A stretch of DNA of 64,000 bases from Lasiosphaeria ovina (Eukaryota > Ascomycota > Sordariomycetes > Sordariales > Lasiosphaeriaceae): assembly GCA_033439765.1 (NCBI GenBank), contig JAULSN010000010.1, positions 186,001 to 250,000 of the forward strand, in the 5' to 3' direction. Position numbers and translations under genes: made by a program. Below are positions 35,939 through 47,018 of this stretch, piece by piece (positions within the stretch are counted from its first letter, which is position 1; each line of letters starts with the position of its first letter). The notes under the pieces were generated by a model. It did no database searches and was not told the DNA's origin. It worked only from the letters and a program-made list of their open reading frames with translations.

Positions 35939-37945
35939 GATGAGAGTGGTTTCGGTAGACTGAGAATTGAATGAGAGGGTAACTCTTGATGAGGCTTGTA
36001 GGAAGTGAGGATTCAGATTGAAGATGTGAATTAGCTTGTTTGATGGAGTAAACTGAGGGCAGTTGCCCCCTTTTTATAAGTGCTCGATCACGCACAAGGC
36101 GGCCCTTTGACGACATCAAGACGTTCTCGACGAGACACTGTCTTCTGAGACGGCCTCACATGCGGACCCTATCTCGGGCATAGGAATGGAGAATTCCGCG
36201 CGCGTGTGGCGCCTGACCACCTCTCATCCAGCCGTGACCGAGTTGATGTAAGGCGTCTGTAACCGTGTTTCGTTAGAGGGGCAGAGATTTCTCTTTTGGG
36301 AAACCAACTAAGCTCGTCAAACGTCTCCACCCGTCGTCATACCCCTAGGAAAGGCCAATCAGATGGCGCACAAGCCCGTCAGCCAGGACTCGGTGGGCCC
36401 CGCAGGACGCGAAGGCGTCCCGACGGCAGCTGAAAGCTGCATTGCAGTATTTGCATCCTGCATCGACTCCTTTTTCGTCCTGCAACAACAACACTCCCGA
36501 TCATGCCATACGCGCGTGCTCTGGCACGTTGATCTCGAGCAAACCGCATTGGCCGCAAGCCCCTCTGATCGCCGTTTCTCTCTACCTATGAGGCTAGCAA
36601 GCGTGCATGTAGGCCGTCGGTCTGCACGGCAGGTCGACATTGAAAAAGTAGGGAGCACGTAATCCGTTGGGTTGGGGACGGTTGGGCATATACCGATGAT
36701 CCCTTGCATCTCTGTTGGGCTTTGTCTTGGCTATCCCAATCGCCAAGCGCTCGAAATATCCAACCACAAAGAGCGGAGAACCGGCAATCAGGTGCATCGA
36801 ACGCAGATGCAGCTTCCCAATAGTGCACAGAGAGTTCGAGGACTATGAAGGGTGCAGTGAGTTGTCACGATAGAGCAGAAAGGGGAGTTTAGCGGCGGCT
36901 AGGCTGTGCCGCGTAAAAGTGAGTCGAGAGAAAATATGTAGATCTAGTTAGATGGCCTCACCTTTGTGGAGTTTACAAGCTGATCTGGGGTCCGCAGTGC
37001 GTTAGTCCACCAGACCATGGCTATAAACTGGGCACCGTGCTATTTCTCGGCATCTATGGAGCCCCCAGTCGGTCGCCCCTCTTTGTGAGACTGGGTCTCA
37101 CAAGGTCTTGGAACTTCACCGAACAGCACCCGTCGGGTGATGAATATGCAGACAGGTAAGTCCCTATGCAGATCACGGCGTCACAGGTGACAGAAGCACC
37201 GCATGCGTCTTGGTCGATGTCGTGTCATTTGCCATATCTTAGCTGGATGGCGATGTAGGCGATGCAAGGGAGGTAGTTCCAGAAAGCTAGACAGTTGGTC
37301 ACCTGTTCTACCACAGGGCAGAACCGAACCTTGGCGTGCCTTGTTTCAAACTGATATCATCGTGTTTATACCAACTAAGCTCCGCCGGGTATTGGCTTTT
37401 TTTTCGTGACCAACTTTAATCTATATCTCGCATACCAACTAAGCAAAGCCTGTTCAACCCAAAGCTGTGAGATGCGTTGCCAATTTAAAACCATGGCGCT
37501 GAACAGGCACTTTGACACGACCCCGTCACTGATCAGGTTGCTTTGGTAACCATAGCCGCTCAAGACACAGAATTCTGAGACGCGACCGAGCCAGGATGTC
37601 TCGCTGATAATCCTGAAGCCATAGGTGGCCAGTTTAGCTCCTGTTAGACAGCTTGGCTCCCGCAAGAGACCCTAGCGTCCTTGAGGGGCCCATCATCGGT
37701 GAGAGGTCCACTGCAACCTCGCTACTCTGGGGGCCCACTTTTGACCACAGAGCCCTTACACGTGTACTCTTCGGGTAGCTAACAGAACTTGCAGGGCATA
37801 GATGGGAAGTGGAGTCGGGGCAGTGTAGTGAGTAGCCTCCATTCTAGCTCCCTTCCGCTTCCCCGCTCTTGCCACCCGACCCGAGCGGGTGGCGCCGGAC
37901 CTTCCGCTGATCACCCTCACCCAAGGTTTGACAGCATACCACGCC
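35939..37945. other. 2.0 kb divergent intergenic region
   Basis: Lies between the starts of the hemopexin-fold gene (minus) and the HET gene (plus), so it must hold both promoters. The hemopexin gene has a likely TATA-type stretch (ttttataag near 36072). No further coding sequence was recognised. Confidence 0.4.
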
Positions 37946-40576
37946 ATGGAAGCAGCAGCAGCAGCAGCAGCAGCAGGACCCGACGATGGCTGCTATGCCA
38001 AGTCGCAGGCAGGGGTGTTGTCGGGCCTCGGGCAGACGCTGGTGCAGCTGACGGCCGCCGACACGCGGGCGCTGCTGTCCGATGCCAGCGCGGTGCTACG
38101 CAGCCCAGAGAGCCAGGCGTCGGCCGCAGCCATGGTGCGCCGTCTGGGCGAGCTGAACCCCGACATTGCGAGCCAGTTCCACCTCAAGGAAGATGCCGTG
38201 TCGGGGCTCCCGCTGCGCATGCTCCTGCCTGCGGCGGCTGCAGCAGAGAAGCCGGCCGTGACCTCCTTCGTCGTCGTCAGCTACTGCTGGCACTATCCCG
38301 GGTGGCTGTTGGCGGCGGCGGCGCAGCCCATCGCGCCCGGGTGGGAGATCTCACGGCCGATGGTAGACGCCGTGATGGGACTAGTGAAGGGGCCCGGCGA
38401 GGGGGTGTGGCTGGACAAGCTGTGCATCAACCAAGCAAGCAACCGCGACCGGACGGCCCACGTAGCTGCCATGGACATTGTGTATCGCTCGGCGCGTCGC
38501 GTGGCGATCCTGCTCGAGGACGTGCAGCTGACGGCCGACGAGGAGGCAGCCGGACTGGCGTACGCCGGCTTCTACGCCGAATTGTCGCGGGAGCTGGCCG
38601 AGAACGGGCTCGAGGGTGCCGCCAAGTCTAATTTCCTCTTCGGGTATTTCCCCCGGCGCGAGCAGCAAGAGGCAGCGGCGTCAGCGGCGTCCGGCGGCAG
38701 CAACCCCCTGAAGGCGGGCAGGGCGTTTGCCATGAAGATGCTTGGGGCACGGTGGTATAGCCGCGCGTGGTGTGCACACGAAAGCCGCGTTGTCCCGCAC
38801 CGCAAGATCGACAACCCGCTGTTCCTGTGCTATGGACACGACGGGCGCGTGCTTCAGTTTGAGTTCCGCTTCGTGCACTACGTCTCCATGTACTTGAGCG
38901 ACAATGACCCGTCCCCGTCGGATTCGGTGAGCAACGTGCACGCCATGTCGCAGGCCCTCAACGACCCGAACTCGGTCACGCTCCGGCAGCGCTACTGGCG
39001 GATCTTGAAGCTGATGCCCGATGCCACTCAGGGAATCTCGGCCATGCAGCACCTCATCAGCATCCTGTCGCACGGATGCGCACAGCAAGGCGACTTGATG
39101 TCCATCGCCCTGAACACGGCCGGGGTTCCGCTGTACTACCGCGGCGATGCTGTGAAAACGGTCGAGGACGTCATTTGGATATTTTCCCTGCTCGTGCTCG
39201 CAGCCGGGGACGTAATGCCGCTTGTCGTTGATGGGCCAGAGTCCAAGATTGTCTGCGGTACTGGCACCGGCAAGGAGACCTTGTCCTGGATGACCAGGCC
39301 AATGCAAGGAGCGCGAGAGGAGCAGCTGCTTACTCCTTGGCCTAACTCGATCACAGCAGCCACCGCTCAGTATATCGAGTTGGATCTTCTCGTCTTTGCA
39401 TCCCAGCCTCAGAAGCCCTCTCCCGATTCACTCGACGTAGCAGCAAGCTTCATTGAAGAACATGGCCTCAAAGTCCTGGCACGAGAGTTTTTGGCTGTGG
39501 CCGACAAAGATGTTTCGCGCCAAGTTCAACTTGGAGTTGACGTGCTGAAAACCCGCGGCCGCGACGGCCCAAACGGGCCACTCGGTGTGTTTCTCCAGCT
39601 GTGGCTCGGGACAGCCATCGACAGCGGGCTTGGGTGGGTACTTCAGTTTCCCGATGCCATGAGGGCTGACACCGTCGGGTGGCAGCACGGGACCATGGGC
39701 GAAGCCGCCGATCCTCGACTCGCGCACGCTGCATCCTCGCTACTTTCCCTTTTGAGAGAGCCCAGCAGCCGCGAACAGGACGAGACAGAAGAGAATGCGG
39801 ACGACGAGAAGCAGGGGAGGGTCGAGGTGGAAATTCAAGAATGGGCAGAAAAGAGAGATCTGCAAGAAAGTGTAGAGGAAAGTGAGAGGAGTGTCCAACC
39901 CGGCGGACAGGGCGCCCAAAAGAGCGAAGAACATGAAACGGATGACACGACAAAGAGCGAGCACACGCTCCACAAAGTCATCCAGTTCCTTACATGCCTG
40001 CTCGACCCGAGGCTTCCGCTTTTCCACCTCAACCCGCGGGGTATCAAGCTGGGGCAGGGCCCATCCGGACAGAACGATCATCTCACTACGCCGCCCGTGA
40101 GCAACCGCTCGTGGGTAGCCGTGCCGGTCGCAGTGGCGCACCTGCCGGGCTGGCAGAAAAAAGCGTGGGTGGTCGAGCCATTCGACCCCGAGGCCACGCT
40201 CGAGGACGCCGCCGACCACCTCGCGCGCGCGCCGACGCTGGCTGAGCTGGAGGCGGCAGGGAAAGTTGTCAGTGACCTGCAAATGAAAGACGTCTATCCC
40301 GTGCTCGATTCGGGCCCTGGTAACGATCGTCGGGAACTGCGCAACGACGCCCGGGCGACGTGGCGTCTGCGACGGCGGCAGGTGTTGTTTGGCTGGGAGC
40401 GGCCGCTCGTCGACGCTGCCGTTGATGCGGACAGAGCAGGCGTGGACGGCGCGCCGTATGTGATGCACTTGAACAAGCAGCGCGTGTACGGCGCCGACGA
40501 CTACGACTGGAAGGCGATACATACTTCTGTCTTGAGAGTCAACGAGAGTCTGGGACTGACTGCGAGGGCCGAGTAA
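37946..40576 (+). CDS. HET-domain (heterokaryon incompatibility) protein
   Basis: Single exon, 876 aa from the first ATG. The frame is open upstream but only a GTG is available there. HET-domain blocks are in order: SFVVVSYCWHYPG (about 107-119), GVWLDKLCINQASNRDR with MDIVYRSARRVAILLED (about 153-191), and ARWYSRAWCAHESR (about 268-281). These are the three conserved blocks of PF06985. In other fungi such proteins trigger cell death on fusion with a genetically different strain. A poly-Ala tract follows the start codon, coded by an agc microsatellite. Residues of about 610-690 are highly acidic and Glu-rich (probably coiled or disordered). The C-terminal part has no NACHT or WD repeats visible. 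A specific allorecognition partner cannot be named. Confidence 0.85.
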   Translation: MEAAAAAAAAGPDDGCYAKSQAGVLSGLGQTLVQLTAADTRALLSDASAVLRSPESQASAAAMVRRLGELNPDIASQFHLKEDAVSGLPLRMLLPAAAAAEKPAVTSFVVVSYCWHYPGWLLAAAAQPIAPGWEISRPMVDAVMGLVKGPGEGVWLDKLCINQASNRDRTAHVAAMDIVYRSARRVAILLEDVQLTADEEAAGLAYAGFYAELSRELAENGLEGAAKSNFLFGYFPRREQQEAAASAASGGSNPLKAGRAFAMKMLGARWYSRAWCAHESRVVPHRKIDNPLFLCYGHDGRVLQFEFRFVHYVSMYLSDNDPSPSDSVSNVHAMSQALNDPNSVTLRQRYWRILKLMPDATQGISAMQHLISILSHGCAQQGDLMSIALNTAGVPLYYRGDAVKTVEDVIWIFSLLVLAAGDVMPLVVDGPESKIVCGTGTGKETLSWMTRPMQGAREEQLLTPWPNSITAATAQYIELDLLVFASQPQKPSPDSLDVAASFIEEHGLKVLAREFLAVADKDVSRQVQLGVDVLKTRGRDGPNGPLGVFLQLWLGTAIDSGLGWVLQFPDAMRADTVGWQHGTMGEAADPRLAHAASSLLSLLREPSSREQDETEENADDEKQGRVEVEIQEWAEKRDLQESVEESERSVQPGGQGAQKSEEHETDDTTKSEHTLHKVIQFLTCLLDPRLPLFHLNPRGIKLGQGPSGQNDHLTTPPVSNRSWVAVPVAVAHLPGWQKKAWVVEPFDPEATLEDAADHLARAPTLAELEAAGKVVSDLQMKDVYPVLDSGPGNDRRELRNDARATWRLRRRQVLFGWERPLVDAAVDADRAGVDGAPYVMHLNKQRVYGADDYDWKAIHTSVLRVNESLGLTARAE
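37951..37975. repeat. agc trinucleotide microsatellite (poly-Ala)
   Basis: Eight consecutive agc units directly after the HET start codon. They encode an alanine run and are likely to vary in length between strains. Confidence 0.85.
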
Positions 40577-41626
40577 CGGTTCGTGCGCTCAGCTTGCCGG
40601 TCTGTCTGTCTGTCCCTTCCTTTGTCCTGCAAAGGAACCGGGGCGTCAGCCCCGAGGCTGATGGATGGCAGCTGTATGTGTAAATCGCACGGGCATGTAA
40701 TTGTTAGCTGCAGCTGAGGGTGTTCATAAGCCCCTGCCACAAGGGACCAGTTTTGCACTTCGAACCTGTCACCGTGTTCCGACAGAAACGACGATCCGGA
40801 ATGTGATCAGGACACATGATTTGCAGGCCCAATGTGTGTTCTCGGAAGGTCTCGCTCGCTCGCGCCCCAGTTTTGAAGAGGAAATGGGCCTCGACGATCT
40901 TTTTGTTTTTCTCTTCTCCTCTATTGTCGCGGGACATGTTGCTGTTTGTGGAAAGTGTCTGCAGAGCTGTCACCGCTACTCCACCGGTATTGCCGTCAGG
41001 GTCTTGTTGTTTTGGTGCTCGGCATGATGTACGGTGACGGATTCGTGTTTGCACAGACCCTCTCGGAGGGCGGCCAGCGAAGCTGCACCCCAGATCCCCG
41101 GTAAGCTGCAGCCATGCTTTGACCCAAGAGTGGCCGGCCGAGCTAGCAGGACACGGACAGGTGAAATTTCGGACCATTGGAGTCGTTGCTCTTGCTTGCG
41201 CTCGGCGCTGCAGCTGTCCTCTCCTGTTTTGGTCCTGTTTGGGTGGGTCTCCCCGGGTCATACCGCCCTCGGTGCCATGCACGATCGCCGTCCTTTTCTC
41301 CTCCCCACCCCAATATGATCGGCGTACAGCGACCGTCTCAAAACTTGTCAGAGGCAATGCGCGCCCACCTGAGACACACACGTCCCTGGTTTCCGGACCT
41401 TGTCGACAATAAGCCGGCCTCTGGCATATAGTTCTCGTCTCTTTTGAGAACGCGGCCGGTCTAGACTTTCCGTCTTTCCAGTCTTTCATGTATGTCCCCA
41501 ACCGCTTTCCGACCCGTGTCTTTCGTTCTCCGTCCACCCTCTTCTAATTCATCTGAACTTTTGATTCCGTCAATTACATCGGACCTTTAAGCCCTCTTTC
41601 AGCATCTGTAATCGCCAACCCGAAGA
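40577..41626. other. intergenic, 1.05 kb
   Basis: 3' end of the HET gene and promoter of the PTH11-like receptor gene. The last 150 bp before the ATG are pyrimidine-rich, as in many fungal leaders. No gene seen. Confidence 0.45.
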
Positions 41627-42899
41627 ATGGCGGTCTCGAGCTCAACAATCGACTACGGCCCTCGACTGAACACGATAATCTGGCTATTGGTGTCGTTGTC
41701 GGCCATATTCCTCTTCACGAGGCTGTATCTCAAGAACTGCCAGAATCGGGGTCTTTGGTGGGACGACTACACCCTGCTTGCATCGTGGTTGGCCCTGGCC
41801 GGCCAAGCCGGACTAGTCGCATACATTATTGACCTGGGCTACGGCAAAGACCCGACCACCATCCCAGCTGAGAACCTGGTCTTGTTCGGGCCCATCGTCA
41901 ACTCTCTGTCCACGTTGCTCGTCCTGTCGAATCTCTGGGGCAAAACATCGTTTGCCCTCACACTTCTGCGCATCCCGGCCCGCTGGATGAGGTTCACTGT
42001 CTTGTTTATTCTCATTTCGTTGACGGCCACGCTGGGCATGAGTGCCGTCCTCGTATGGACGCAATGTTACTTCTCCAACGGCAGCGGGTGCATCAACATC
42101 GAGGTATCCCTCGGTTATAACATGTTCTCCTGTGGTGAGTCATTGTCCAGGGCAGGAGATGGCTGCGAGGAAGTCTAATGAATGCATCAAGTATATTCGG
42201 CAACCATGGACGTGCTTTTGGCCTTTTTGCCGTGGAGGTACATTTGGTCCCTCGAGATGAGCAAAAAGGAAAGGATCGGAGTTGTGGTGGCCATGAGCAT
42301 GGGCGTCTTGTATGTGTACTGGTGTCAATGTTCCCCGAACGTCGCTGATATTAGCAGTGCCGGGGCCGCAGCAGCTGTCAAGACGACGACATTGCCAAAC
42401 GTCGCATCACCAGATCCCCGTAGGTGCATTCCTGGCTCCCGAATGGAAACTGTAAGCCACGAGTATTGACCCGGCGACAGTCGCAAGCGTGAATCTCCTT
42501 ACCTGGGGCAACGCAGAATCTGCGATTTGCATCATGGCCGCCTCGATCCCAATACTGCGTGCCCTGGTCCGAGGCCACTTCGTCGCGCCACACCCAAGAG
42601 GGTACGAGACGGGAGATTCAACGGCGATGGCAGAATCCGGCGTTGGAGCGAGCTTCAACAGCCGGACACAAGTATTTTCTCGTTCCTGGTCGCCGCCACC
42701 ACGGCAGAAGAACGAGCAACGGCCTAGTTCGAGCAACTTGAAACCTCTCGACCGAACTCTTGGTAGCCCGGAGCCAGTAGGACGCAAGTCTCTGGGCGAT
42801 GGGCAGGACGACTCCAGCGACAAGGACAGCATCGAGCTCAGCTATTATCAAGCACAGCCCCTCAGTCCCACTGACTTTGTCCGCCGAGGGATGGTGTGA
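41627..42899 (+). CDS. PTH11-like / fungal rhodopsin-domain membrane receptor
   Basis: Four exons: 41627..42134, 42192..42309, 42358..42419 and 42481..42899, giving 368 aa. Introns carry gtgagt, gtatgt and gtaggt donors and AG acceptors, and phases agree. Hydrophobic segments include NTIIWLLVSLSAIFLFTRLY, YTLLASWLALAGQAGLVAYI, RFTVLFILISLTATLGMSAV and VYSATMDVLLAFLPWRYIW. The family hallmark MGVFAGAAAAVKTTTLPN is restored only after splicing, as is LLTWGNAESAICIMAASIP. This is the fungal integral membrane domain of PF20684, found in Pth11-type G-protein-coupled-receptor-like proteins used in surface and nutrient sensing. There is no CFEM domain at the N-terminus. The C-terminal 110 residues are Ser/Pro-rich and probably cytosolic. 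Ligand unknown. Confidence 0.9.
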
Positions 42900-43645
42900 T
42901 CAGCAGGACGAGGTGAGATGATAAGCAATTGGAAACATTGGATTTCCCGAAACATTTTGCGCTGGAAGACGCAAGGCACAAAATGCAGGATCGCGTGCGC
43001 TCAGATGAGTGGCCGTCGACATTGTCGCTTCTGTCTTGCGTTTAACAGATTTCTAGTTGAGATGCACCATTTCAACAGACACTCAGGTCTGGACCCGGGT
43101 GAACCACGCGCTACACGACTTCGCGGAAGACTTGAGCTGGAGCGAGGCCATGAGCCTCTTACAGCCAGCTATAACCACGGCAAGAACGTGGTACATTCTG
43201 GTGGAATGTCTTGGCCTAGCCTCAAATGATGACCGGGTCATCCCAAGGCGCAATGATACTAGAGGGCCTAGAAGCCAGAAGCGACATGGGCACGGCCAGG
43301 CTTGTCGCCGCCGCCGACAGAATGGAAACTTCGAGTTTTCCAAGCCCAAGGACGGTATCCAATTGCAAAGTCACACAACAAGGATGATGCCTACTTGGAC
43401 GTGGCTGCGGTTGCTTCGCACCGCCGAGCGGTATCCGGAGAGATAGGCTGCATCACGATGCAACGAGGGCCCAAGTTGGTGCACGGGAATCGTTCAGAAA
43501 TGGAACTGGGGCATTGTATTGGGTGTCGAGGAGCGACCAGAGGCGAGATGAGAGATGCCGTGTAATTATTAAATAATGTAATTTAGTCGAGATATCCAAG
43601 GTTGCGTCAATTCTTTGGGAGCCAATATATATGTTGGCGATCCAG
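42900..43645. other. convergent intergenic region
   Basis: Lies between the ends of the receptor gene and the YwbE-domain gene. A frame of about 129 codons (43057-43446) is present but not recognised as protein. Confidence 0.4.
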
Positions 43646-44194
43646 TCAGTCGTCAAAGTGGCTCGCGACGTGATGGGCAACCGCAGTGGCGTCGCCGTCA
43701 AAGGCGCCGCAAACGGGACAGGATGGCGTCTCCTGGGCCACTGTCGGGCCGTCGACACTGCCACCTCCACCCTGGCTCTCACAGTTCGCCGACGTCGGCG
43801 TTTCTTCGCTGGAAATTTTGCTCTTGTCTGCCCCCTTCTTGCGAGGCGGGCGCTGTCTCGCAGGCTTCACGAAGGCGTCGAGGCCAATCTGGCCCGAGGG
43901 CAGATCGCGATCGTAGCCCTGGTCTGGCGAAGCCCAATTGGCAGACGACGAGGGGCCGGGATCGCCATGGGGAGTGGTTGTGCTCGGGCCGTGACCGGGA
44001 GCCGTTGCCATGGTCTGGACCCTGCCGACTCTGCCATCGACTAGCCGCACCTTGATGCCGTGCGGATGGTTGCCCCGCGTCAGCACATCCTGGACAGTCC
44101 CGGCCACAGTGCGCCCCGTCGGCTGGTCCGCTTTGAGCACAATGTCGACGTACGCCCCAGGCACAACATCTCGAATCGTGGGCACTCGCGGCAT
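43646..44194 (-). CDS. YwbE-domain (DUF2196) protein with C-terminal zinc finger
   Basis: Single exon, 182 aa. Residues of about 5-60 match the small YwbE/DUF2196 domain known mainly from bacteria: VPGAYVDIVLKADQPTGR, GTVQDVLTRG and HPHGIKVRLVDGRVGRVQ. A charged, disordered middle (about 65-150) follows. The last 24 residues form a CxxC...H-x4-H element (CPVCGAFDGD...HHVASHF), typical of a C2H2/UBZ-like zinc finger. YwbE is an uncharacterised small beta-rich domain, so the molecular role is unknown. The finger suggests binding to ubiquitin or nucleic acid (inference). The ATG at 44194 places the domain at the very N-terminus, as in bacterial relatives. Confidence 0.8.
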   Translation of the reverse strand: MPRVPTIRDVVPGAYVDIVLKADQPTGRTVAGTVQDVLTRGNHPHGIKVRLVDGRVGRVQTMATAPGHGPSTTTPHGDPGPSSSANWASPDQGYDRDLPSGQIGLDAFVKPARQRPPRKKGADKSKISSEETPTSANCESQGGGGSVDGPTVAQETPSCPVCGAFDGDATAVAHHVASHFDD

Positions 44195-45169
44195 TTGGGT
44201 TCGGGTACGGAATAGATGCGAGTGAAAAAGGGCGCGCTGCGCATTTGGTTTTGGCGATCAAACTCTGAACCCTGCTGGCTGGTTGGCGGGGTATGCAATG
44301 CACGACCAAACAGGGCGTGCCTGAAACTGGGGTCCCACGCCCCACTTCTTGCATTCAATTTGGGCCAAGGCAGCTATGCACTTAAACCTAGTAGTTCATC
44401 TTAACGAGTATCTCGGCCCCGTTATCGGAATATTACCTAGACAAATCCGCAGCTGACGCCACCGGATATGACAATGATATTTTGAGACGTTGAAGAATTC
44501 TCAAATTCAGCTTTACTGCCTCTGACCCGAATGATCATTTAAAGCCGTGGTTATGCCCGTTTGGACAAAGTCCGGATACACGGCCCGGATTCTGAATTTC
44601 ATGGGCAAACAAGGATTCACTGTGTTGTTGGCGCTAGTGTACCACTCTCACCGTCCCACTGCTAGAATAGGTGAGTGATCTCGAAACTCAAATTGGGTTG
44701 GTTGAACTAATATCGGATAGTCACCGACACGATGATTACAGAGCCACGATAATTATACACACCCACCACCGATCATTGCAGCTGGGGATGGTCAGAGTCG
44801 GCACCGCCACCGAGTGCCAAAATATGCCGATTTCAGCCCTACTGCGTATAGGGTGCGGATAAATGGGCCCCACTGTGGTGTTGGAACTTTGGGAGAGTGG
44901 CTTGGCCAGGTTGGCGCGTCAGTCGTTGCAACCGATTGGTCGACTTGTGGGAATTTCCAGGGTCTGTTGGTTCTGCAACCGTAGGCTGCCCGCGGACCCT
45001 GTATTACGGATTCGCTCTGCTCTGCTACGGAGCAAGGCGGTGTGCAATGTCCGACGTCGTTCTTTTCCGTCGTGTCCCAACTGCTCACATTTCCAACCTC
45101 GCATCCAACCACGATAATACCATTCAACCATGCAGGTTCGCTAACCAAGGTCCCTCATCATCAACAATC
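44195..45169. other. divergent intergenic region
   Basis: Holds the promoters of the YwbE-domain gene (minus) and the P450 gene (plus). The P450 frame is open back to 44897, but that stretch lacks protein-like composition and a membrane anchor, so it is treated as leader. Confidence 0.4.
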
Positions 45170-47018
45170 ATGCTGGAGTCTGTATCGGCGGCCTATGCCC
45201 TGGTGCTGATTCTGCTGGGGGTGCTTTTGGTATTTCTATGGCGCGGGCTCTATCCAAATCCCTACCCTGGCATCCCTTACAACAAGGAATCGGCGGGCCG
45301 CATAGGCGGTGACACCTCCGCGATAGTAGCGTTGATCAAGGAATTGAACGAGTTCTGCGAGGCCATGTTCACCGTCTCGACGCGGAAGCTCGGCACGCCC
45401 ATCGCGCAGGTCCTGTTTCCGTCCATGCTCCGCAAGCCCTTGGTGATGCTCGAGGATCCGCGCGAGATTGAGGACATTATCCTGCGGCGCAACAAGGAGT
45501 TCGACAAGGCGCCTACCAACATCGACCACTTCCGGCCCATGTTCCCAAATGGCAGCATCACCCATTACACTACGCCCCAGCTCAAGGCGCAGAAGCGCCT
45601 GTGGGCCGACATTATGAGTGTAACCTTTCTGCGCAAGACGGCAGCACCCAAGATTCACAAGGCAGTACTCGAGCTGGTGGATCTGTGGCGACTCAGGGCT
45701 GGCACCGTGAGCAAGGATCGACCATTCAGCGTCGTCGGCGACTTTGAAAACCTCGCGCTCGACGCCATGTGGGTATCTCTGATGGGCGAGGAGCCGGGCA
45801 TCACGAGGAACGAGACGCGCAAGATTCGGGACCAGCTGGCCGGCATCACGCACAAAGAAGAGGCCCGGCCCGCTGCCGATATCTTCAGGGACGAGGTCAA
45901 CTACATCAGCAGTGCCATCCACACCGGTTCCCAGTTTCCGTTGCCCTGGTTCAGGATGTACTTGGAGACCTTCACCGCGCGGTACCGCCAACACAGGAGA
46001 ACTGTGGAGACCGAGATTGGCAATGTCATGAAGAAGGCGGTGGAGCGCTTCCAGCATCTCGGCGCGGCCGGCCTGGAAGCCGGGGACATGGACACCTGTG
46101 CCTTGGATTTGGTCCTCCGCCGCCAGCTGCTCAACGCGAAGAAGGCGGGCAAGGCCCCGACCGATCCCACCAAGGACCAGGCAATTGTCGACGAGCTCCT
46201 TGTCATGATCACTGGGGTATGTGTCCTCCACCCCCCAAATCGCACCTTGCTAACCAACACAACCGATACGCAGGGCTACGACTCCACTGCCACCGCCCTC
46301 TCGTGGTTCGTCAAGCTGATGGAGGCCTTCCCAGCTGTGCAGACAGAACTGCGCGGGGTTCTGAAAGCAGCCTTTCCCGGTCCGGAGCCGCCGTCCGTGG
46401 CCGAAATCCTCGAGTCGGACATCCCGTACCTCGACGGCGCCTGCGAGGACGTCGTGCGACTCGCCGGCACATCCAAGGGCAACCTCCGCCAGGCCGTCGT
46501 TGACACCGAGATCCTCGGCTGTCCCATCCCAAAGGGCACGGAAATACTCTTCAACTACCACATCAACCGTACCCCCGCCCCTGCCGACGAGGCCACGCGC
46601 AGTGCCACCTCCAGGGACGCGGCCATCAAGCGCGGAGACGGCTTCCAGGGCGCCGCTGGCCGGGACCTCGACCGCTTGAATCCGCGGCGCTGGCTCGTGA
46701 GGGACGACAAGACGCACAAAGAAGTCTTTAACTCCAATGCTCTGCCGTCGCTGGCGTTTGGCGGTGGATTCAGGGGTTGCTTTGGTGAGTAAAGTGTCTT
46801 TGAGCTCCATTACTGTCTGCGTAGCCCGCGAGCTTTGTGGCTGACCCAGAACCTTTGCAGGGCGCAAACTTGCCGTAATGGAGTTCCGCATCATCGCAGT
46901 CCTCCTTATTTTGAATTTTGAGTTCCTTGAGCTACCAAATGAGCTTGAGAACATGACGTGTGTCGAGAAGATTTTCCGGATTCCGGATATGGCGTATGCA
47001 AAGATTCGGGCTCTGTAG
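45170..47018 (+). CDS. cytochrome P450 monooxygenase (fungal microsomal type)
   Basis: Three exons: 45170..46216, 46274..46784 and 46861..47018, giving 571 aa. The N-terminus AYALVLILLGVLLVFLWRGL is a membrane anchor, followed by NPYPGIPYN. The I-helix reads GGYDSTATALSW (about 349-360, first intron inside it). The K-helix reads CEDVVRLAG, so the usual ExxR is DxxR (Asp408, Arg411). The haem-binding loop FGGGFRGCFGRKLA (Cys518) is complete after the second splice. The PERF-like region is NPRRWLV. It is a haem-thiolate oxygenase at the endoplasmic reticulum needing a separate reductase. The substrate is unknown and there is no adjacent biosynthetic cluster. An in-frame extension upstream to 44897 is rejected because the anchor should be N-terminal. 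Confidence 0.92.

Noticed and set aside
43057..43446. 129-codon plus-strand frame after the receptor gene
   Set aside because: No recognised similarity and no promoter spacing; treated as chance.
44897..45169. In-frame N-terminal extension of the P450
   Set aside because: It would put 91 polar, non-conserved residues before the membrane anchor; P450s of this type start at the anchor.
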